A stretch of 58,269 nucleotides of DNA from the NCBI GenBank assembly GCA_036746315.1, contig DAIOEK010000015.1, forward strand, positions 1 through 58,269. Reading direction: 5' to 3'. The notes under the pieces are model-generated. The model searched no databases, was not told where the DNA came from, and was given only the letters and a program-made list of their open reading frames with translations. The number at the start of each line of letters is the position of its first letter. The stretch's first letter is position 1. Below, piece after piece: positions 1-8,979 of this stretch. This stretch comes from DAIOEK01 sp036746315. GTDB taxonomy: Bacteria; Chloroflexota; Anaerolineae; Anaerolineales; Anaerolineaceae. A program made the translations under genes and the position numbers.

Positions 1-1422
1 GACGGGCAGTTCGTGGGGTTGACGGTGGGCGAGGATATTGCCTTTGCCCTGGAAAACGACAACATCCCCACGGATGAAATGCACCGGCGCGTCCACACGG
101 TTGCGCAGATGGTGGATATGGACCACTGGCTGGCCAATTCCCCCTTCGAGCTTTCGGGCGGGCAGAAGCAGCGCACCTCGCTGGCGGGCGTCATGATCGA
201 CGACGTGGATATTCTGCTGTTCGACGAGCCGCTTGCCAACCTGGACCCCGCCACCGGCAAGACCGCCATCGAGATCATCGATGATATTCACAGGCAGTCC
301 GGCAAGACCATCATCATCATCGAGCACCGCCTGGAGGATGTGCTGCACCGCGATGTCGACCGGGTGATCGTGATGAACGACGGGCGCATCATTGCCGATA
401 TGGATGCGCATGCGCTGGTGGCTTCGCCCATTCTGAAGGAGACCGGCATCCGCGAGCCGTTATACGTCACCGCCTTGAAATATGCCGGGGTGCAAGTCAC
501 CGAAGAAATGCGCGCCGGGCACATCGAAACGCTGCACAGCGAGTTTTCACGCGAGGCGCTGCAAAACTGGTTCGGGCACATCCGACCGGCGGATGCACCG
601 GCTGTAAAACCCTCCATCCTGGAGATGGAGGGGGTGTCCTTCTCCTACGATGGCAGGCGCCCGGTGCTGTGCGATATCAACTTTGATATCCGCGAAGGCG
701 AGATGGTCTCCATTGTGGGCAAGAACGGCGCCGGAAAATCCACCCTCTCCAAGCTGTTGTGCGGATTCGAAAAGGAGGACCGCGGATCCATCCGCTATCG
801 CGGGCAGGATATCCGGGGCAAATCCATCAAGGAGCGGGCGGAGATTATCGGGCTGGTGATGCAGAACCCCAACCAGATGATCTCCAAGCCGTTGATCTAC
901 GATGAAGTGGCGCTGGGGCTGCGCATGCGGCAGGTGCCGGAGGAGGAGATCAAAACCCGCGCGGAGAAGGTACTCAAGATTTGCGGACTGGCGCCTTTCA
1001 TCGACTGGCCCATCTCCGCACTGAGCTACGGGCAGAAGAAGCGCGTCACCATCGCCTCCATTCTGGTGCTGGATCCCAATATCCTCATTCTGGATGAACC
1101 CACCGCCGGGCAGGATTTTCGGCATTACACCGAGATCATGGAATTCCTGGTGGAGATCAACAAGCTGGGGGTGACGGTCATCCTCATCACCCACGATATG
1201 CACCTGATGCTGGAGTACACGCCGCGGGCGATTGTGCTGGCGGGCGGCTGTAAGATTGCCGATACCGCCGCCTCGGTGGTGCTGACGGATGCGGAGGTGA
1301 TCGCCCAGGCGAACCTGAAGGAGACATCTCTGTTTGCGCTTTCGCATATGGCGGGCATTGCCGACGGAACGCAGTTCGTGCAGGGCTTCATCGATTACGA
1401 GCGGAGGTTGAAGAACCGATGA
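1..1422 (+). CDS. ECF transporter ATPase, two fused ATP-binding domains (5' truncated)
   Basis: The energising subunit of an energy-coupling-factor vitamin/cofactor importer, on the inner face of the membrane. The frame is open from base 1 and begins inside the Q-loop of the first nucleotide-binding domain (DGQFVGLTVGED), so the first Walker A and the true start lie upstream. Domain 1 shows signature LSGGQKQR and Walker B ILLFDEP. Domain 2 has Walker A GKNGAGKST, Q-loop MQNPNQM, signature LSYGQKKR and Walker B ILILDEP. Two ATPases in one chain is the YkoD/EcfA fused arrangement. The stop overlaps the EcfT start (ATGA), so the two are translationally coupled. The substrate-binding S component is not visible and is probably upstream. 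Confidence 0.93.
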   Translation, partial: DGQFVGLTVGEDIAFALENDNIPTDEMHRRVHTVAQMVDMDHWLANSPFELSGGQKQRTSLAGVMIDDVDILLFDEPLANLDPATGKTAIEIIDDIHRQSGKTIIIIEHRLEDVLHRDVDRVIVMNDGRIIADMDAHALVASPILKETGIREPLYVTALKYAGVQVTEEMRAGHIETLHSEFSREALQNWFGHIRPADAPAVKPSILEMEGVSFSYDGRRPVLCDINFDIREGEMVSIVGKNGAGKSTLSKLLCGFEKEDRGSIRYRGQDIRGKSIKERAEIIGLVMQNPNQMISKPLIYDEVALGLRMRQVPEEEIKTRAEKVLKICGLAPFIDWPISALSYGQKKRVTIASILVLDPNILILDEPTAGQDFRHYTEIMEFLVEINKLGVTVILITHDMHLMLEYTPRAIVLAGGCKIADTAASVVLTDAEVIAQANLKETSLFALSHMAGIADGTQFVQGFIDYERRLKNR

Positions 1423-2255
1423 ACCCGAAGATGAAGCTGTTCTCATACAACACGGCAGACACCCACATCCACCAGCTTTCCGGGTTGACCAAGCTGATCT
1501 GCTTTTTGTTCCTGACCTTTGCGGTGATGTATTCGTACGACATCCGCGTCATTCTGGCGGTGATGGTCTTCTCCATCCTGTTGATGCGGGTGGCACAGAT
1601 CCGTTACTCGCAAATCCGCCTAATGGTGGTCTATGTGCTCATTTTTATCGTGACCAATGCGGTCATTTCGTTCTTTTTCTCCCCGGAATACGGCACCACC
1701 ATCTACGGCACCAAGCACGAATTCGCCCGTCTGTTCGGGATCTCGTTGACCTATGAGCAGTTGTTCTTCCAGGTGACCAAGATGTTCAAATACGCATCCG
1801 TGATTCCCCTGGGAATGATCTTCCTGCTGACCACCAACCCCAGTGAATTTGCCTCCTCGTTGAACGGCATCGGCGCCAATTACAAGGCGGCTTTCGCGGT
1901 GGCGCTCACCCTGCGCTATTTTCCCGATATCCAGCGCGACTACCATGACATCTACCTTGCCCAGCAGGCGCGCGGATTGGAGTTGTCGAACAAGGCAAAG
2001 TTCCTTGACCGCTTCAAAAATTCCCTGCTGATCGTCATCCCGCTGATCTTTTCCACGTTGGACCGTATTGAGTTGATCAGCAACGCCATGGATCTGCGCG
2101 GCTTCTCCAAAAGCAAGACGCGCACCTGGTACACTTCCCGTAAATTCAACCGGCAGGATGTATTGGCAATCGCGCTCTCGGCGTTGATCTTCCTCGGCAC
2201 CATTGCGGTGTCGGTGTTCATTAATCATGGTCGTTTCTATAATCCATTCATTTAG
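1419..2255 (+). CDS. ecfT: ECF transporter transmembrane T component
   Basis: The membrane scaffold that couples the ATPase to the substrate-specific S component. It is 278 residues with several hydrophobic helices in the first two thirds. The cytoplasmic coupling helices carry the two family motifs: QARGLEL near residue 185 and MDLRGF near residue 225, where the Ala/Leu-Arg-Gly triplets contact the ATPases. The start overlaps the ATPase stop by four bases. It ends 12 bases before the SAM hydrolase gene, so all three are probably one transcript. The assignment is secure from family motifs and neighbour; the transported molecule is unknown. Confidence 0.92.
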   Translation: MNPKMKLFSYNTADTHIHQLSGLTKLICFLFLTFAVMYSYDIRVILAVMVFSILLMRVAQIRYSQIRLMVVYVLIFIVTNAVISFFFSPEYGTTIYGTKHEFARLFGISLTYEQLFFQVTKMFKYASVIPLGMIFLLTTNPSEFASSLNGIGANYKAAFAVALTLRYFPDIQRDYHDIYLAQQARGLELSNKAKFLDRFKNSLLIVIPLIFSTLDRIELISNAMDLRGFSKSKTRTWYTSRKFNRQDVLAIALSALIFLGTIAVSVFINHGRFYNPFI

Positions 2256-2267
2256 AGGTAGGTACCG

Positions 2268-3110
2268 ATGAAACCCATTCTTGTTTTCCAGACAGATTTT
2301 ACGTATAAGGAAAGCGCCGTCAGCGCCATGTACGGCGTGGTGAAGAGCGTGGATCGCGAACTTGAGATCATCGACGGCACGCACGAGATCCCCCAATACG
2401 ATATCTGGAGCGCATCCTACCGGCTGTACCAGCCGATGAACTTCTGGCCCGAAGGTACCATTTTCGTCTCGGTGGTGGACCCCGGTGTGGGTACGCACCG
2501 CCGGGGATGCGTAGCAAAGACCGTCAACGGCTATTATGTGGTCACCCCCGACAACGGTTCGTTGACCCACGTCAAAGCCTGGGTGGGGATCAGCGAAGTG
2601 CGTGAGATCGACCAGACTGTCAACCGTCTGCGTGGAAAGAACACCGAAGAAACGTCGGTGTTCCACGGGCGTGATGTGTTCGGGTATACCGCCGCCCGGC
2701 TGGCAAGCGGCATCATCTCTTATGAAGGCGTCGGACCGGCGTATCCGCCGGAGGAGATCGTCACCCTGCCGTTGTTCGAGCCGGTGCTGGCGGATGGCAA
2801 GCTCCGCGGCATTTTCGAAATCGGCGACCCGAACTTCGGCAACCTGTGGACCAACATCCCCCTGACATTGTTCACGAAGGCGGGCTTCCACTATGGCGAC
2901 CGCCTTTCGCTGGTGGTGCGCCAGGCGGGCAGGATCGTATTCCAGCAAAAGGTGTTGTTCGAAAAGTCTTTCGGCTTTACCGCCAAAGGCGACGTGATCA
3001 TCTACACCAACGAATTGATGAAGGTTTCGGTGGCGGTCAATCAGGGCAGCTTCAGCGACCGCTTCGGTCTGAGTTACGGCCCGGATTGGGAAGTGGAATT
3101 CGGTAAATAA
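2268..3110 (+). CDS. S-adenosyl-L-methionine hydroxide adenosyltransferase (DUF62 family)
   Basis: Predicted to hydrolyse S-adenosylmethionine to adenosine and methionine. The N-terminal FQTDF motif, DPGVGTHRRG, TPDNG and FHGRDVF are family landmarks. Asp71, Arg78 and His133 match the Asp-Arg-His triad that marks the hydroxide-adding (hydrolytic) enzymes rather than the fluorinase/chlorinase branch. The length of 280 residues is normal, with the C-terminal beta-barrel domain present. A good ribosome site (AGAGGTAGG) precedes the ATG. It follows ecfT by 12 bases, which suggests that the transporter and the enzyme act on the same metabolite pool (inference). Confidence 0.88.
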   Translation: MKPILVFQTDFTYKESAVSAMYGVVKSVDRELEIIDGTHEIPQYDIWSASYRLYQPMNFWPEGTIFVSVVDPGVGTHRRGCVAKTVNGYYVVTPDNGSLTHVKAWVGISEVREIDQTVNRLRGKNTEETSVFHGRDVFGYTAARLASGIISYEGVGPAYPPEEIVTLPLFEPVLADGKLRGIFEIGDPNFGNLWTNIPLTLFTKAGFHYGDRLSLVVRQAGRIVFQQKVLFEKSFGFTAKGDVIIYTNELMKVSVAVNQGSFSDRFGLSYGPDWEVEFGK

Positions 3111-3159
3111 CCTGCCATTCAATCAAGATGAATATCCACACAGATGGGATGAGGCTGCC

Positions 3160-3987
3160 ATGCGATACGAAACGATCCACAACCTGAATATCCCCAAAAC
3201 AGGCTTTGGCACCTGGACCATCGGCGGTGAATCAACCGCCGACCTTTCCCGCGATGCCGCATCCCTGGCGGCGCTGGGATCTGCGCTGGAGTTAGGCTAT
3301 ACGCATTTCGATACCGCCGAGTACTATGCCGCCGGTCATGCCGAAGAACTGCTCGGCGAGGCAGTCCGCCGGGCGGGGTGCGACCGTGCCAGCCTGTTCA
3401 TCACCTCCAAGGTTTCGCCGGATCATTTGAAATACGAGGATGTGCTGCGCTGCTGTGAAGACAGTCTGCGCCGCCTGGGGATGGATTACCTGGATCTGTA
3501 CCTGATCCACTGGCCCAGGGTGGGCATGCGGCTGGCTGAAACATTCCGGGCGCTCAACGAACTCCAACGGTCGGGCAGGGTACGCCATCTGGGGGTCAGC
3601 AACTTCAACCTCAAGCTGCTCCGGCAGGCGGTTGATCTGTGCGCATCGCCCCTGTTGACGGACCAGGTATCCTACAGTCTCCCCGACCGGACGTATGCGG
3701 CAAACGGGGTTCTGGCCTACTGCCAGGCAAACGACATCCTGCTGACGGCTTACAGCCCGGTAAAGCGCAGGAATATTAAAAGCAACAAAGTGCTGCACGC
3801 CATTGCCCGCGACCACGGATTGACTCCCGAACAGATCGCGCTTGCCTGGCTTACCACCCAGCCGCGGGTGATCACCATTCCCAAGTCTGCCAATCCGCAG
3901 CACCAGGCGGAAAATCTGGCAGCCGGAGACGTGGTGCTGACCGAGGATGAGATGCTCCGCCTGAGCGAATCGATCAAACCAATCTAA
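3160..3987 (+). CDS. Aldo/keto reductase
   Basis: A cytoplasmic NADPH-dependent carbonyl reductase of 275 residues. The catalytic tetrad of the superfamily is complete: Asp51 and Tyr56 in FDTAEYY, Lys84 in ITSKVSP and His117 in YLIHWPR. The NADPH-binding end is visible as ITIPKSANPQH near residue 245. The fold-length is slightly compact, as in the 2,5-diketo-gluconate reductase-like group (AKR5-type). The substrate cannot be told from sequence. The gene stands 49 bases after the SAM hydrolase and 11 bases before the acetyltransferase, so it may belong to the same run of genes. Confidence 0.9.
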   Translation: MRYETIHNLNIPKTGFGTWTIGGESTADLSRDAASLAALGSALELGYTHFDTAEYYAAGHAEELLGEAVRRAGCDRASLFITSKVSPDHLKYEDVLRCCEDSLRRLGMDYLDLYLIHWPRVGMRLAETFRALNELQRSGRVRHLGVSNFNLKLLRQAVDLCASPLLTDQVSYSLPDRTYAANGVLAYCQANDILLTAYSPVKRRNIKSNKVLHAIARDHGLTPEQIALAWLTTQPRVITIPKSANPQHQAENLAAGDVVLTEDEMLRLSESIKPI

Positions 3988-3998
3988 AGGATGCCGCC

Positions 3999-4814
3999 GT
4001 GGAAGATTCAGAACTGTTACGTGTTTTCGATAAAGAAGTGCGCCAGGAATGCACCTGGACGCGGATGCGCCGCGATGTGCAGCCCGGACTCGTCCGCCAT
4101 GTGTTGAATGAAGGCACATCCAGCGGCGGTCTGATCAGCTGGACGGATATCCCGGCAGATTCCGTGGATGGGGTGATCGCGGAACAGATCCATTACTTTC
4201 AGGGTCTGAATGCGGATTTCGAGTGGAAATTGTACGATTACGACCAACCCGCAGACCTTGGCGTAAGGTTGCTGGCGCACGGCTTCAAAAAGGAGGATCC
4301 CGAAGCACTGATGGTGGGGGAAATCCACAGCCTGCCGCAGTCATATTGGGACCTGGATACCTCGATGGTACAGCGCATTTCCACCCCCGAAGAGGTGGAT
4401 GAAATTCTGGCAATGGAAAAAGAAGTCTGGGATGAGGATGTTTCCGGTTTTGCAAAAGGGATGAAATACGATCTGCTGCACTACCCGGAGATCATCAGTG
4501 TTTACGTGGTACGGCAGGATGGCAGGGTGGTCAGCGCCGCCTGGACGCATTACCTAGTGCCGACTTCGTTCGCATCCCTGTGGGGCGGCTCGACCCTCCG
4601 CCAATATCGCCGGCGCGGATATTACACTGCGCTGCTGGCTGCCCGGGCAAGGGAAGCACGCCAGCGAGGTTATCGGTTTTTGCAGGTGGATGCCAGCCCC
4701 GACAGCCAGCCGATCCTGGCAAAGCACGGTTTCCGCTGCCTGGCATACTCGACCCCCTATGAATGGGAGCCGGCCAATGCAGCCAAACCGGCTTCCGGGG
4801 ATCAAACGCAATAA
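3999..4814 (+). CDS. GNAT-family N-acetyltransferase
   Basis: A probable acetyl-CoA-dependent acyltransferase of 271 residues. The C-terminal half holds the GNAT core: a strand with VVSAAWTHYL, the acetyl-CoA pyrophosphate-binding turn RQYRRRGYYTALL, and the terminal KHGFRCLAYSTPYEW strand typical of the fold. The N-terminal 120 residues are not recognised and may be a degenerate second GNAT domain. The GTG start is chosen because AAAGGATG lies just upstream. The acceptor substrate is unknown. Confidence 0.8.
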   Translation: MEDSELLRVFDKEVRQECTWTRMRRDVQPGLVRHVLNEGTSSGGLISWTDIPADSVDGVIAEQIHYFQGLNADFEWKLYDYDQPADLGVRLLAHGFKKEDPEALMVGEIHSLPQSYWDLDTSMVQRISTPEEVDEILAMEKEVWDEDVSGFAKGMKYDLLHYPEIISVYVVRQDGRVVSAAWTHYLVPTSFASLWGGSTLRQYRRRGYYTALLAARAREARQRGYRFLQVDASPDSQPILAKHGFRCLAYSTPYEWEPANAAKPASGDQTQ

Positions 4815-4831
4815 ACGGAAGAGAGAACTCC

Positions 4832-5380
4832 ATGGACGAGAACGTGAAGGGCATCCTTGAAAATCTGGCTTCCAAAGATGATGCCATCCGCATGTCGGCG
4901 TTGCAAGCCATTCTGCAATTGACCGACGACAGGGTGGATTGGGCCTATGAAGCCTGGGATCGCCTGCTGGAAAAACTGAACGATGGAAATTCCTTTCAGC
5001 GCTCCATCGGCGTCATGGTACTCTGCAACCTGGCGAAGAGCGACGATGAAAACCGGTTGGGCGGCGATTTGCCGCTGCTTCTGGCACATACGCACGATGA
5101 GAAATTCATCACCAGCCGGCAGTGTCTTCAGCATATCTGGAAGACCGCATTAACCCACCCGGCGAACCGCAAAGCCGTGCTGGATCATCTGGAGCAACGC
5201 TTCAGGGAATGCGCGACCGAGAACCACTACAACCTGCTCCGCCTGGATATTATTCAATCCATGCGGCTGATTTACGACCGGGTCAAAGATGCAACCATCC
5301 TTTCCAGTGCGAAGGAACTGATACAACTGGAAACCGACGGGAAGATGCAGAAAAGATATTTAGCTGCCCTGAAAAACTAA
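4832..5380 (+). CDS. HEAT-like repeat protein of unknown function
   Basis: A 182-residue, mostly alpha-helical cytoplasmic protein. The chain is paired amphipathic helices (for example DDAIRMSALQAILQLTDD and FQRSIGVMVLCNLAKSDDE) as in HEAT/ARM solenoids that bind other proteins. No catalytic motif and no signal peptide. The ATG was taken in preference to an in-frame upstream ATG at 4763, because the latter lies inside the acetyltransferase gene and GAGAG precedes the chosen codon. It resembles in style the HEAT protein at 14162-14794, but they are not obvious copies. Confidence 0.65.
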   Translation: MDENVKGILENLASKDDAIRMSALQAILQLTDDRVDWAYEAWDRLLEKLNDGNSFQRSIGVMVLCNLAKSDDENRLGGDLPLLLAHTHDEKFITSRQCLQHIWKTALTHPANRKAVLDHLEQRFRECATENHYNLLRLDIIQSMRLIYDRVKDATILSSAKELIQLETDGKMQKRYLAALKN

Positions 5381-5577
5381 GCCTTCGACGCAGCATTTGC
5401 CGCACCGGCTGCCATCCGCAGCGATCTGAAAAGCGAAAATTTGTTGATTCCCCCGATGATGGGTTTGACCTTCATCAGGCGATAAAACCGTGGCGGTGAA
5501 ATGGTAGCCGGTTTCTGTTATCATTTTAAGCAGCATAACCATGGGTACGAATTTGCATAAATGAAATGGAGGTAACA

Positions 5578-5931
5578 ATGGCTTATATGACCATGCTGAT
5601 CCTGGATGACCCAAATAAACTCGATGAGCTATTGAAAGCCTGGACGGAAGGCGGCATTAAAGGCGCGACCATCATTGAGTCGACCGGTCTGTACCGGCAT
5701 CAGAAAAAACTGCCGCACATGCGGTATCTGTACACCAGCGCCGAGGCGGATGAAAAGGATAATGTGACACTGCTGGCAATGGTGGATAACAGGGATACCG
5801 TTGCGAAATGCCTGCGCCTGGCAGAGGAAGTGGTGGGCGACCTAGAAAGTCCGCATACCGGCGTGTTTGCCGCCTGGCAGTTGGATGTAGTCAAAGGACT
5901 TTCCCCGAAAAACGACGAAGGGAAAGCATGA
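5578..5931 (+). CDS. Small PII-like protein
   Basis: A 117-residue soluble protein that looks like a member of the PII/CutA-like ferredoxin-fold group. The first strand-helix YMTMLILDDPNKLDELLKAW runs into GGIKGATIIESTGL, matching the beta1-alpha1-beta2 layout of PII proteins. The last part (TVAKCLRLAEEVVGD then GVFAAWQLDVVKGL) matches alpha2 and beta4. The PII T-loop uridylylation site is not evident. The start is set by GGAGG directly upstream; an earlier ATG at 5566 is part of that ribosome site. Its stop overlaps the start of the antiporter, so it is probably a regulator or sensor of that transporter. Fold assignment is by pattern only. Confidence 0.6.
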   Translation: MAYMTMLILDDPNKLDELLKAWTEGGIKGATIIESTGLYRHQKKLPHMRYLYTSAEADEKDNVTLLAMVDNRDTVAKCLRLAEEVVGDLESPHTGVFAAWQLDVVKGLSPKNDEGKA

Positions 5932-6914
5932 TCATGGTTTGGGTAAAATTCATTCTGTCTGCGGTATTGATCGTCATCGCCGCCAATTACCTGGCAAAAT
6001 ACGGGGATGTGATCGCCGTCAGAACACGGCTGGGCGGCATGTTCATCGGGATATTGCTGCTTGCCGGGGCTACGTCATTACCCGAACTGCTGACTTCGAT
6101 CATATCCGTCTCGCAGAACTCCCCCAACCTTGCCGCCGGCAATCTTTTCGGGAGCAATGCGTTCAACATGTTGATGCTGGCGGTCCTCGCGATGATCAAC
6201 AGAAGCGAGCGCATCCTACGCAAAGCTGCCAGACGGCATGCCCTCACCGGCAGCCTGGCTGCATTAATGATCGGGCTGGTACTGTTCTTTCTCGCGGCTG
6301 ACATCCACATGAAAATTGGCTGGGTCGGTCTGGATTCTTTGATCATCCTGGCTGCCTATATTGTCTCCGTGCGGCTGATTGCCAGCGATGCGAAACCGGG
6401 CAGCACCGTTGAAATGGAAATTCCGGCGGGCATACCCAGGCTGTGGGTGGGGGTGGCTGGTTTCCTGGCGGCAGCCGGCGCCTTGTTCGTCGTCACGCCG
6501 ATCATGGTGAGCAGCAGTGCAGAGATCGCAGAGATCACCGGGCTGGGCACGACCTTCGTCGGCACCACGCTGGTGGCGATGGTCACCTCGCTGCCTGAAA
6601 TCGTGACCACTATCGCCGCGGTGCGCATCGGCGCCAGCGATATGGCAATCGGGAATTTATTCGGCAGCAACATGTTCAACATGTTCGCGGTGGGCTTTAC
6701 CGATCTTTTTTACACCGGGGGAAGATTCCTTTCCATCATCGACCCATCCTTTATGCTGGTGGGGCTGTTCGGGTTGTTGATGACCATGATCGGGCTGGTG
6801 GGCAACCTGGCAAAATTGGAGCGCCGGGTCTTCAACATCGAATTCGATGCGCTGATCCTGTTCATCCTGTACCTGTGGGGGATGTTCCTGCTGTACCAGC
6901 GGGGCATCGGATAA
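5928..6914 (+). CDS. Sodium/calcium exchanger-type antiporter (YrbG-like)
   Basis: A 328-residue integral membrane cation antiporter of the CaCA superfamily. Two alpha-repeats are clear: LLLAGATSLPELLTSI with GNLFGSNAFNMLMLA near residues 40-90, and LVAMVTSLPEIVTTI with GNLFGSNMFNMFAVG near 210-255. The conserved Ser-Leu-Pro-Glu of each repeat supplies the ion-binding Glu. About ten hydrophobic segments flank them. The start overlaps the PII-like gene by four bases (ATGA), indicating coupled translation. Substrate could be Ca2+ or another cation. Confidence 0.9.
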   Translation: MIMVWVKFILSAVLIVIAANYLAKYGDVIAVRTRLGGMFIGILLLAGATSLPELLTSIISVSQNSPNLAAGNLFGSNAFNMLMLAVLAMINRSERILRKAARRHALTGSLAALMIGLVLFFLAADIHMKIGWVGLDSLIILAAYIVSVRLIASDAKPGSTVEMEIPAGIPRLWVGVAGFLAAAGALFVVTPIMVSSSAEIAEITGLGTTFVGTTLVAMVTSLPEIVTTIAAVRIGASDMAIGNLFGSNMFNMFAVGFTDLFYTGGRFLSIIDPSFMLVGLFGLLMTMIGLVGNLAKLERRVFNIEFDALILFILYLWGMFLLYQRGIG

Positions 6915-7132
6915 AATTCAACCACCCGTCAAGCTGCATTCCCCGCGTTGGCGGGCCGGTTTTACGTGCGGCGGGCAGCCGGAATAAATTTATGCCAAAT
7001 TTCTTATCTTTTGGCGGATTAGTTTGTATAATTAACAAACACAGTTTGTCATCAAAAGAAAAGTTCGTTGATTCACAGACCTCAGATCAATCTGGCTGAC
7101 GTTTTTTACGTGGATAAGAAGTTGAGGTGAGC

Positions 7133-8275
7133 ATGGAACCTGATCAAATTACCGTATACGATGATCTGTCAACCAGAGTATCTACAAAGGAATTGACAAC
7201 ATTATTAAAAGTGAGCAGTTCCCTGGCATCCACCATGGAACTGGAAAATGTGCTTCAGATAGCCATTGAAAGTACCACCGATCTGCTCAATCTGGAAACC
7301 GGGGCGGTGTATACGATCGAAGCCGATAATTTGATCCTGGGAGCCACCGTGCCTCCCCTGCCCCCCGACCTTCCCGAGTTCCTGCGGCATGCGAACCTGC
7401 CGGATCACCCGCACATTCGTCAGGTGGTGACTACGAAAAATCCTGTTTACCTGGAAGACGCCAGACATGCAGAATTGACGGCAGCGGAACAGCAGGTGGT
7501 CAATTCACGGAAGTTGATCTCGATCTTATATTTCCCACTGCTGTTGAAAGAAGAAGTGATTGGCGTGTATATTCTTGGAACAACGGATGTCGTTCGCAAG
7601 TTCTCACCCAATGAGATGGACCTGTGCCACATCCTTTCCTTCCAGGTTTCGCTTGCCGTGGCAAACGCCAGGCTGTTCCAGAAAACACAGCAGGCGGTGA
7701 TGGAGATCAGCCAGGCGTATGATGCCACGCTCCTGGGTTGGTCGAGCGTGCTGGATATGCGGGATCATGTTACCGACGAACACGCCCATCGGGTCACCCA
7801 TCTAACGGTGGAACTGGCAGGCAGAATGGGCATTGCTGCGGATGAATTGGGGCATGTCCGCCGCGGGGCGTTGATGCATGACATCGGTAAAATGGCAATT
7901 CCGGATGCCATTCTGCAAAAACCGGGCCCCCTGACGGATGAAGAAATGGAAGTGATGCGCACGCACCCCCTCAAGGCGTATCAGATCCTCTCGCACATCG
8001 AGTATCTGGCTCCGGCAATGGCCATCCCTTATTGCCATCACGAAAAATGGGACGGTACGGGCTATCCGCGCGGGCTGAAGGGGGATGAAATTCCCTTGGT
8101 TGCGCAGATATTCGCCATCGTGGATGTGTTCGATGCGCTGACCTCAGACCGCCCCTATCGCAAGGCGTGGAGCCGATCTGCCGCGCTGGAGTATATTCGC
8201 GAACAATCCGGAAAGCAGTTCCGCCCGGATGTGGTCACGGAATTCTTCCGCCTGCTGGATGACAGGGAAGCATAG
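7133..8275 (+). CDS. GAF domain plus HD-GYP cyclic-di-GMP phosphodiesterase
   Basis: A cytoplasmic signalling protein. An N-terminal GAF-like sensor (roughly residues 15-190, beginning with LKVSSSLASTMELENVLQIA) is followed by an HD-GYP domain. The phosphodiesterase residues are intact: HDIGK near residue 247, and HHEKWDGTGYP near 302-312. Loss of the c-di-GMP signal would change motility or biofilm state in known relatives. No receiver domain is fused, so the GAF pocket is the likely input. ATG is preferred over the GTG two codons earlier because GAGGT sits five bases before it. A TATAAT hexamer occurs about 100 bases upstream without a clear -35. Confidence 0.9.
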   Translation: MEPDQITVYDDLSTRVSTKELTTLLKVSSSLASTMELENVLQIAIESTTDLLNLETGAVYTIEADNLILGATVPPLPPDLPEFLRHANLPDHPHIRQVVTTKNPVYLEDARHAELTAAEQQVVNSRKLISILYFPLLLKEEVIGVYILGTTDVVRKFSPNEMDLCHILSFQVSLAVANARLFQKTQQAVMEISQAYDATLLGWSSVLDMRDHVTDEHAHRVTHLTVELAGRMGIAADELGHVRRGALMHDIGKMAIPDAILQKPGPLTDEEMEVMRTHPLKAYQILSHIEYLAPAMAIPYCHHEKWDGTGYPRGLKGDEIPLVAQIFAIVDVFDALTSDRPYRKAWSRSAALEYIREQSGKQFRPDVVTEFFRLLDDREA

Positions 8276-8281
8276 GGCGGA

Positions 8282-8971
8282 TCAAAGACGATCCTGCACA
8301 CCCCGCCTGATCGAGATTATTTTGCGCCGTATCCAGGGGATGCGGACGAGCAGCAGAAGTATCACAACCAGACCCGAGAGCAGGGGGCGGGCAATATCCC
8401 CACTCAACGTGCCCAGTGAACCCTTCACCGCCATCGCAAAATGCAGCACAGCCAGCAGCCCGATCGCATAGACTGCGCGATGGAGTATGGACCATTTCCG
8501 ACCGAGATGTTTCATCCAATAGCGGAAGGAGGTGACGGCAAGGGCAAGCAGTAAAATCCCTGCGACCAAACCCACCAGAATAAAAGGCTTTTCCAATGTC
8601 TGCCGGATGATCTCGTGCAGATCGAATTGATAATCGACAGCGACAAATACAATAAAGTGCAGTGCAAAGTAGAGAAATGAGTACAGCCCCAGCGCCCGGC
8701 GATGTTTGACGATCTGCTTCCAGCCGGTAACGATATAGATGGGGGTAACCGCCAGGGCAAGGATGAGCATGTTGATGGCTGCCAGACCAAAAAACTGTTC
8801 GAGATACTGGATCGGATTGATGGTCAGCCGGTTAAAGAAATACCGGATTGCGATTTCGAGCACAGGAAAAATGCCGACTGCATGAATCCCGATCCGAAGC
8901 CACGGCACCGATAGCTTGCACAAATAGGCTGAATGCACAAATTGCTGCGGAGATTTAATATTTGTGTCCAT
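8282..8971 (-). CDS. msrQ: MsrQ-like haem membrane protein (ferric-reductase-like domain)
   Basis: The predicted membrane electron donor of the methionine sulfoxide reductase MsrP: a 229-residue protein with about six hydrophobic helices. Conserved histidines for b-type haem fall in helices YFALHFIVF and SILHRAVYAIGLLAVLHF. It lies eight bases after msrP, in the usual order P then Q. The start MDTNIKS was chosen because the longer in-frame extension runs into msrP. In characterised systems MsrQ passes electrons from the quinone pool or flavin reductase across the membrane. Confidence 0.88.
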   Translation of the reverse strand: MDTNIKSPQQFVHSAYLCKLSVPWLRIGIHAVGIFPVLEIAIRYFFNRLTINPIQYLEQFFGLAAINMLILALAVTPIYIVTGWKQIVKHRRALGLYSFLYFALHFIVFVAVDYQFDLHEIIRQTLEKPFILVGLVAGILLLALAVTSFRYWMKHLGRKWSILHRAVYAIGLLAVLHFAMAVKGSLGTLSGDIARPLLSGLVVILLLLVRIPWIRRKIISIRRGVQDRL

Positions 8972-8979
8972 CTGGCGTC

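Noticed and set aside
1620..3122. 500-codon open frame on the minus strand
   Set aside because: Antisense to ecfT and the SAM hydrolase, both with clear motifs; no family match in the product.
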